Position numbers and translations under genes: made by a program. Below are positions 59,705 to 64,000 of a stretch of 64,000 nucleotides of DNA, piece by piece (position 1 is the stretch's first letter; every line of letters starts with the position of its first letter). The notes beneath the pieces were generated by a model. That model had not been told where the DNA came from. It did not search any database and saw only the letters and a list, made by a program, of their open reading frames with translations. Source of the DNA: Prunus persica. Lineage: Eukaryota > Streptophyta > Magnoliopsida > Rosales > Rosaceae. The stretch is taken from the NCBI RefSeq assembly GCF_000346465.2, contig NC_034011.1, forward strand, positions 15,624,721 through 15,688,720. The letters run 5' to 3'.

Positions 59705-61310
59705 TAGTCCAATATTTCATAACTTTTCACTTATGTTTTTATTTAGAAAAAAGTGATAATTGTATTCATAAATTAAGCCCAAAGACTATCAGCGAGAAGC
59801 GAAAATACAAATATCCATAAAAAGATAATACAAATATGGAAGCATAGTAACCACACCGAATATAATCTAAATACAAGTCACATAAGATCAGAGATATTTC
59901 GGCATAAAAGCCGCATGTCTGGACAAACCATACAACTATAGCTTTTAAACTCTCACAAGTACAAAAAAAAACAAGTAGAGACCAGAACAATTAAACACCC
60001 AACTCACAAGGAGTTGATGTAATTATTACCAAACAACAAAACAAGAAGCACACAACAACCAAAAGCTAACAAATCCACTATCACTGCTTTTGCCTCCTCC
60101 ACTACAACCGACGTCGCCACATTTAAGACAGAGAATACCACTGAGATTACAACCAAGAGCGGAAACAAATTTAACCACCAAGACTACATATCCAAGCAGC
60201 TATGAGTAAAAAAACCAAAATCCAAAACACAAATAACCTCCCCCAATAAAAATCTCAAATCCAGAAGATGAGGAAGGCGAAGTAGGAGGGAGGGAATGAG
60301 AGAGAGAGAGAGGGAGAGAGGAGGAGGAGGGCCTCCTCCTCCCTCACCCTCTGGAAATACACAACACCTCTCAGAAAGATGGGCTTGAGAGAGATTTTTA
60401 GGATTTTAAGCCCCTTCTTTTTTTTATTGCAGATGTTATAATAATGTGATAGATGCAGTATTTCATAACCTTTTACTGCAAATATTTCATAATCTTCCAA
60501 TATTTCTTAACTACTCTCCAAAAAAAACTTTTACTGCTGATGCATGTTCCATACTATCATTGTTTTACACACTAGGCCAACATTTACATATACTTGGCTG
60601 CTGCTACTTATATTCAAAAGGTGGTTCAACTATTCACCATGAAGCAACCTAAATTCCAAAACACTTCACATGGATTTCCCACATTTTCCCAATTTCTAAC
60701 CTACGAAACAACAACATTTTAGGATGTAGCAGTATTCCAACATCCATTTAAATTTCCAAGTGAGGTAAGACATTAACGGATCCATTTAGATTTCTAACAT
60801 TGCGAAGGGCTTCTAATGCTACTACCAAATCTCAGAAACCAGCAGCCTGCATTGTGGAGTTAATCTCCAAGACCGAAGTTACTTGCACCTTATCCGTGAA
60901 AGACGCATCTAGTTCAGCTTTCTGCAGCGCAAAACTTGTTTCATGTTACTCCCTGAGCTTAAGTTGCTCCTCACCAAGCCTCTGTATCTCCATTTCAAAT
61001 TGCAAAACATTAACGGATTCATTTAGATTCCGCACGTTGCGAAGGGCTTCTAATGCTGCTACCATATCTCAGAAACCAGTAGCTTGCATTGCGGAGTTAA
61101 TCTCCCTGACCAGAGTTGCTTGCACTTATCCGTGAAAGATGCATCTAGTTCAGATTTGTGTCGCGTCAAACTTGTTTCATGTTACTCTCTGGGCTTAAGT
61201 TGCTCATCACCAAGTCTCTGCATCTCCATTTTGAATTGCTCATTTTTCTTCCTTTGCTCGTCAAGTGCTTCTCCCAAGGTATGAACCTCTCTTGAAATCC
61301 CTCTTTGCTA
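59705..61310. repeat. Dispersed block R, copy 3
   Basis: Collinear with 30,960-32,570 and the intact parts of 33,360-35,310. It is continuous and without Ns, so it is the best guide to what the gap at 34,136 hides. GA-rich tract at 60,298-60,330. Confidence 0.8.
60771..61300 (-). pseudogene. Coiled-coil-like coding remnant in R copy 3
   Basis: Two tandem units of about 235 bp (60,771 and 61,005) translate on the minus strand to NVRNLNESVNVLQFEMEIQR-like, Glu/Leu/Lys-rich text with scattered stops. This is the clearest copy of the unit seen at 32,050 and 35,026. The parent gene is not recognised. Confidence 0.5.
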
Positions 61311-62120
61311 AATTATTATCCCATGCACATATGCCCATAACACCCCAGCTCCAAATCCTCTAATTCAATTTCGTTTCTCTGGGCCCAAACACCTCACAAT
61401 ACACCTCATTCATTACTATATCACTCATGTCTATTCCTTCATTAGTTCTTTTTTGAATTCGTCTATTGAAATCAGCTTAAAAACAAATTAAAAAAATGCT
61501 TACATCAGTAGCATAAGCAGTTTTTCAAAAATAGTGCATCATTGGTTGCACTCGACTATCAATGTCAAGCCTCGTCCACTGGTATTTCAGTCTCTCCACC
61601 AGTGTGGGTTAGTTTGAAGAATGTGAACCTGTCCAGTTCCTTTCGAAGCTTCTTCCTCTGTACAATATTTTACAGATTATAGGCGTCACTCATCATTAGC
61701 CATGTTATTGCATAATGCACAAAAGATGGGACAGTAATCTTGATCAAGCCATTTGGTTACCAAAACAATCAAAATTGGATAAATATTATAGGTAGTAATC
61801 TTAACCATCATGTTATAAACAACTCCCCCACACGCATAAGTTATGATATAAACTTCTATCTGCTATCATATATTGCAATCTTGTGAAGAGAACTACTATC
61901 ATTACCAACCACCATACAAATTTATATCAATGTATATCTAAATATTATATTTCTGGTTAGCCCAGAATATAGTTGGATCGAAAAAGAATTAAAAACAAGC
62001 CCACAACATAGTTGGTTCATTGCCTATCAAATAATTGTGATGCTTGGTATATGTTTTTAATTACTAGTCCACTCAAAGTAGTTATACGAGACAATCAAAT
62101 GAGTGTAAACATGTCATCAA
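61311..62120. other. Host DNA right of R copy 3, no gene
   Basis: AT-rich. The last 200 bp match 35,311-35,524, placing it in the same duplicated segment as the solo LTR. No coding sequence. Confidence 0.6.
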
Positions 62121-62230
62121 TATCACGCCCCGATTCAAGAATAAAGAATATTCCTGAATTAGAGTGTAAATCATACCAAAGTTATAAGAATAAAATTTGA
62201 CCACCATGATATGATGAGAAATGAAGCCAC
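62121..62230. repeat. 5' end of an LTR, sister of the solo LTR at 35,525
   Basis: TATCACGCCCCGATTCAAGA matches the start TGTCACATCC... of the 2.94-kb LTR and stays collinear for 110 bp in the same host context. It is then interrupted by CACTA element C. Confidence 0.85.
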
Positions 62231-64000
62231 CACTACAAGAAAAATAGCTTTTGACAACATGCCACTAACAACGTGTGTCTATTTCACGTTGTGGAAGTAT
62301 ACTTTTGACAACATGCACCAAGTGCACGTTGTAGTACGCTACTTATAACAACGTTCCTTTAATACGCGTTGTCAAAATGAAATTTAGAAAAAATTTCACA
62401 ACGCAAACATGCGTGTTGTGATATCTTTAAGTTCTACAACGTGCAAACCATGTTGTCAACTTGTTTCATTTTTTTAAAGGAAATATACGCAAAAATTATG
62501 CGGGAGAACTCCCTCTCTCTCAAAATATTAAAACATTCGAAAGTTTTTTAAAACCCCTCTTTTTTCTGAATAATATTTCACAGCCCCTCTTTCTTTTGCA
62601 AATCACTCTCACACTACTAAACCTAGGGAAAAATCCAATATCCCAACCTCTTTTGCTCCATTCCAGCCATCTCTCTCTCTCTCTCTCTCTCACTCATGGA
62701 TCCTCTCTTTGCTCATCATCCACTGCCTCTGTCATTGCCAACTTCACAGCCTCTCAATCTCTTATCGCCGTCATCAAATCCCTCATGCTTTGCTCTCTCA
62801 TCGCGAACCGCTACTTCTTTTGTCTTAGATCTACAATTCTTAAGGCCAATCCTAATATTTGTTGTTCTTTGCAGGTATTGGCCTTCATCACCGAGCCCAC
62901 CAGCATCTCTCCACCACTAACTTGCTCAGCCTCATTTAGGAAAAAATTGAGTGGCCTCCAGGTACAAAATTTTAGTGCGAAGGTTTGATTTTTGTTGGAT
63001 TGTTCATTTGGTTTTGGTAATATAATATTTGGGTTTATATTACTATTTGGATTGTTTGGTTTTGTTCACTGTTTCGGTTTTGTTCACTTAATATATATAT
63101 TTTTATAATATACATTAAATAGTGTGTTTAAGGCTCTTCATGTGCTTATGAATGCCTTTTTTCTATGATATATATATAATTTATATTCCCTCAAAATTTT
63201 CTGAGTGGATATGCCTTCAAGGATTAATTTTAACTTTCATCAGATTCCTTCATATTACAGGTTTTGATACTGGTTTTGTGCTGATTACATGTGTTGATTT
63301 TGGTTCCCTTTAACAAATGGGTAAGCTTTCATCTTTCAAAAGCTGTCCCTTTAATAGGGGTGAGTTTCGGATTTTTCCTTCAACTTCTTTTGCATTTTGT
63401 GTGTTAATTTTGACATATGTTTTTGTTGGGTATCTTGTCTTGGTTATGAATAATTTCAGTTTAGGCCAGAAAACTTGAGTAAGGTTTTTCAGTGCAAACA
63501 AATATAAGATCATAATAGTCTTCTTGTACATACTTATTTTCAATTGTTTTATGAAAATTTCATGTCTGGCTACAAAGCAATTTGCATTTTGTCTTCTAAT
63601 TTTTGCCAATATTGTAGCTATGCAATTTTGTCTTCTAACGAAATAATTTGCATCATGTATGATTGTGATTATTGTTTGGCTTAGGAAGAAGAAAATAGAA
63701 GGAAAGGGCGCATTAAGGGTCCTCCCGTTGGACAGATATTGATGTTAACCTTTCCTGTACGTCTCTGCATTAAACTTGCTGTATTATGATAATATAAGTA
63801 CTATACTTTTTTTCCCTGATATGTTGTATATTACTCTCTAAACTACCATATCTTTGATTGAGCCTTGAGGGGATTGATTGTTAAAGATCTTTGTTCTCTG
63901 TTCTGTTATGTATTTTCTCTAATTTAACTTCCTCTCTTACTATAGTTCATCTCAAACTTAGAGAAAGATAAGAACATAGTTTAGTTGGTTGGATTGAGTT
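62231..64000 (+). mobile_element. CACTA element C, left part (runs off the window)
   Basis: Begins CACTACAAGAAAAATAGC, a classic plant CACTA terminus, inside LTR sequence that continues uninterrupted in the paralogue (agccac / aaataat). The first 230 bp hold about eleven ACAACGTG or GTTGT motifs in both orientations, a different family from elements A and B. The right end lies outside the window. Confidence 0.85.
62461..63770 (+). other. Gene-like leader, exons and introns inside element C, unrecognised
   Basis: After the motif array there is a pyrimidine-rich leader with a short CT tract (62,669-62,691) and a frame from the ATG at 62,696 (MDPLFAHHPLPLSLP). Next come a probable acceptor ttctttgcag before 62,877, a donor CCAG/gtacaa near 62,960 and, after an AT-rich intron-like stretch, a short exon near 63,685-63,755 (EEENRRKGRIKGPPVGQ). 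It could be the element's own gene or a captured host fragment. I cannot name the product or fix the exons. Confidence 0.4.

Overview
The window is plant nuclear DNA from a repeat-rich region. The genes have short GT-AG introns and TATA boxes. The repeats are Copia, Gypsy-type, CACTA, PIF/Harbinger and Mutator-type elements, with many CT microsatellites. The thaumatin-like proteins resemble the rosaceous fruit allergen type, so a Rosaceae tree (Malus/Pyrus or Prunus) is my best guess. That is recognition by eye, not a database result.

Layout. 1-11.9 kb: a duplicated block of about 3.4 kb (units at 1-3310 and 8505-11931), each carrying one intact thaumatin-like (PR-5) gene. Between the units lie a MITE and a dead PIF/Harbinger transposase. 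13.7-19.2 kb: the first tryptophan-synthase-alpha (TSA) block, where a Copia element cuts the TSA copy to its C-terminal quarter. 19.7-23.8 kb: a CACTA-type element (A) holding only the second gene (tnp1). 24.6-26.8 kb: a small Copia element lacking its reverse transcriptase, with both LTRs and a perfect 5-bp target duplication. 28.2-30.3 kb: an intact TSA gene. 31-35.5 kb: two copies of a dispersed block R, the second broken by a 100-N gap with corrupted flanks. 35.5-38.5 kb: a 2.94-kb solo LTR with a target duplication. 38.6-48.2 kb: CACTA element B, complete from end to end with 3-bp target duplications and decayed tnp2 and tnp1 genes. 49.4-50.9 kb: remnants of a Copia gag and a FAR1/MULE gene. 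52.9-53.1 kb: a Mutator-type MITE with a 9-bp target duplication. 54.5-59.0 kb: a second intact TSA gene followed by a broken TSA copy. 59.2-62.2 kb: a third copy of block R and a truncated sister of the solo LTR, into which a third CACTA element (C, 62,231 onward) has inserted.

Four loci look functional: two secreted thaumatin-like proteins (antifungal or defence type) and two plastid-targeted TSA-like proteins (indole from indole-3-glycerol phosphate). Nearly everything else is transposon-derived or segmentally duplicated. I did not find a wholly new biological system. The most interesting signals are the acidic/basic split of the two thaumatin-like paralogues, the TSA cluster with a shared unusual active-site loop, and the CACTA family with GCGCGACGAA arrays at its ends and in its middle.
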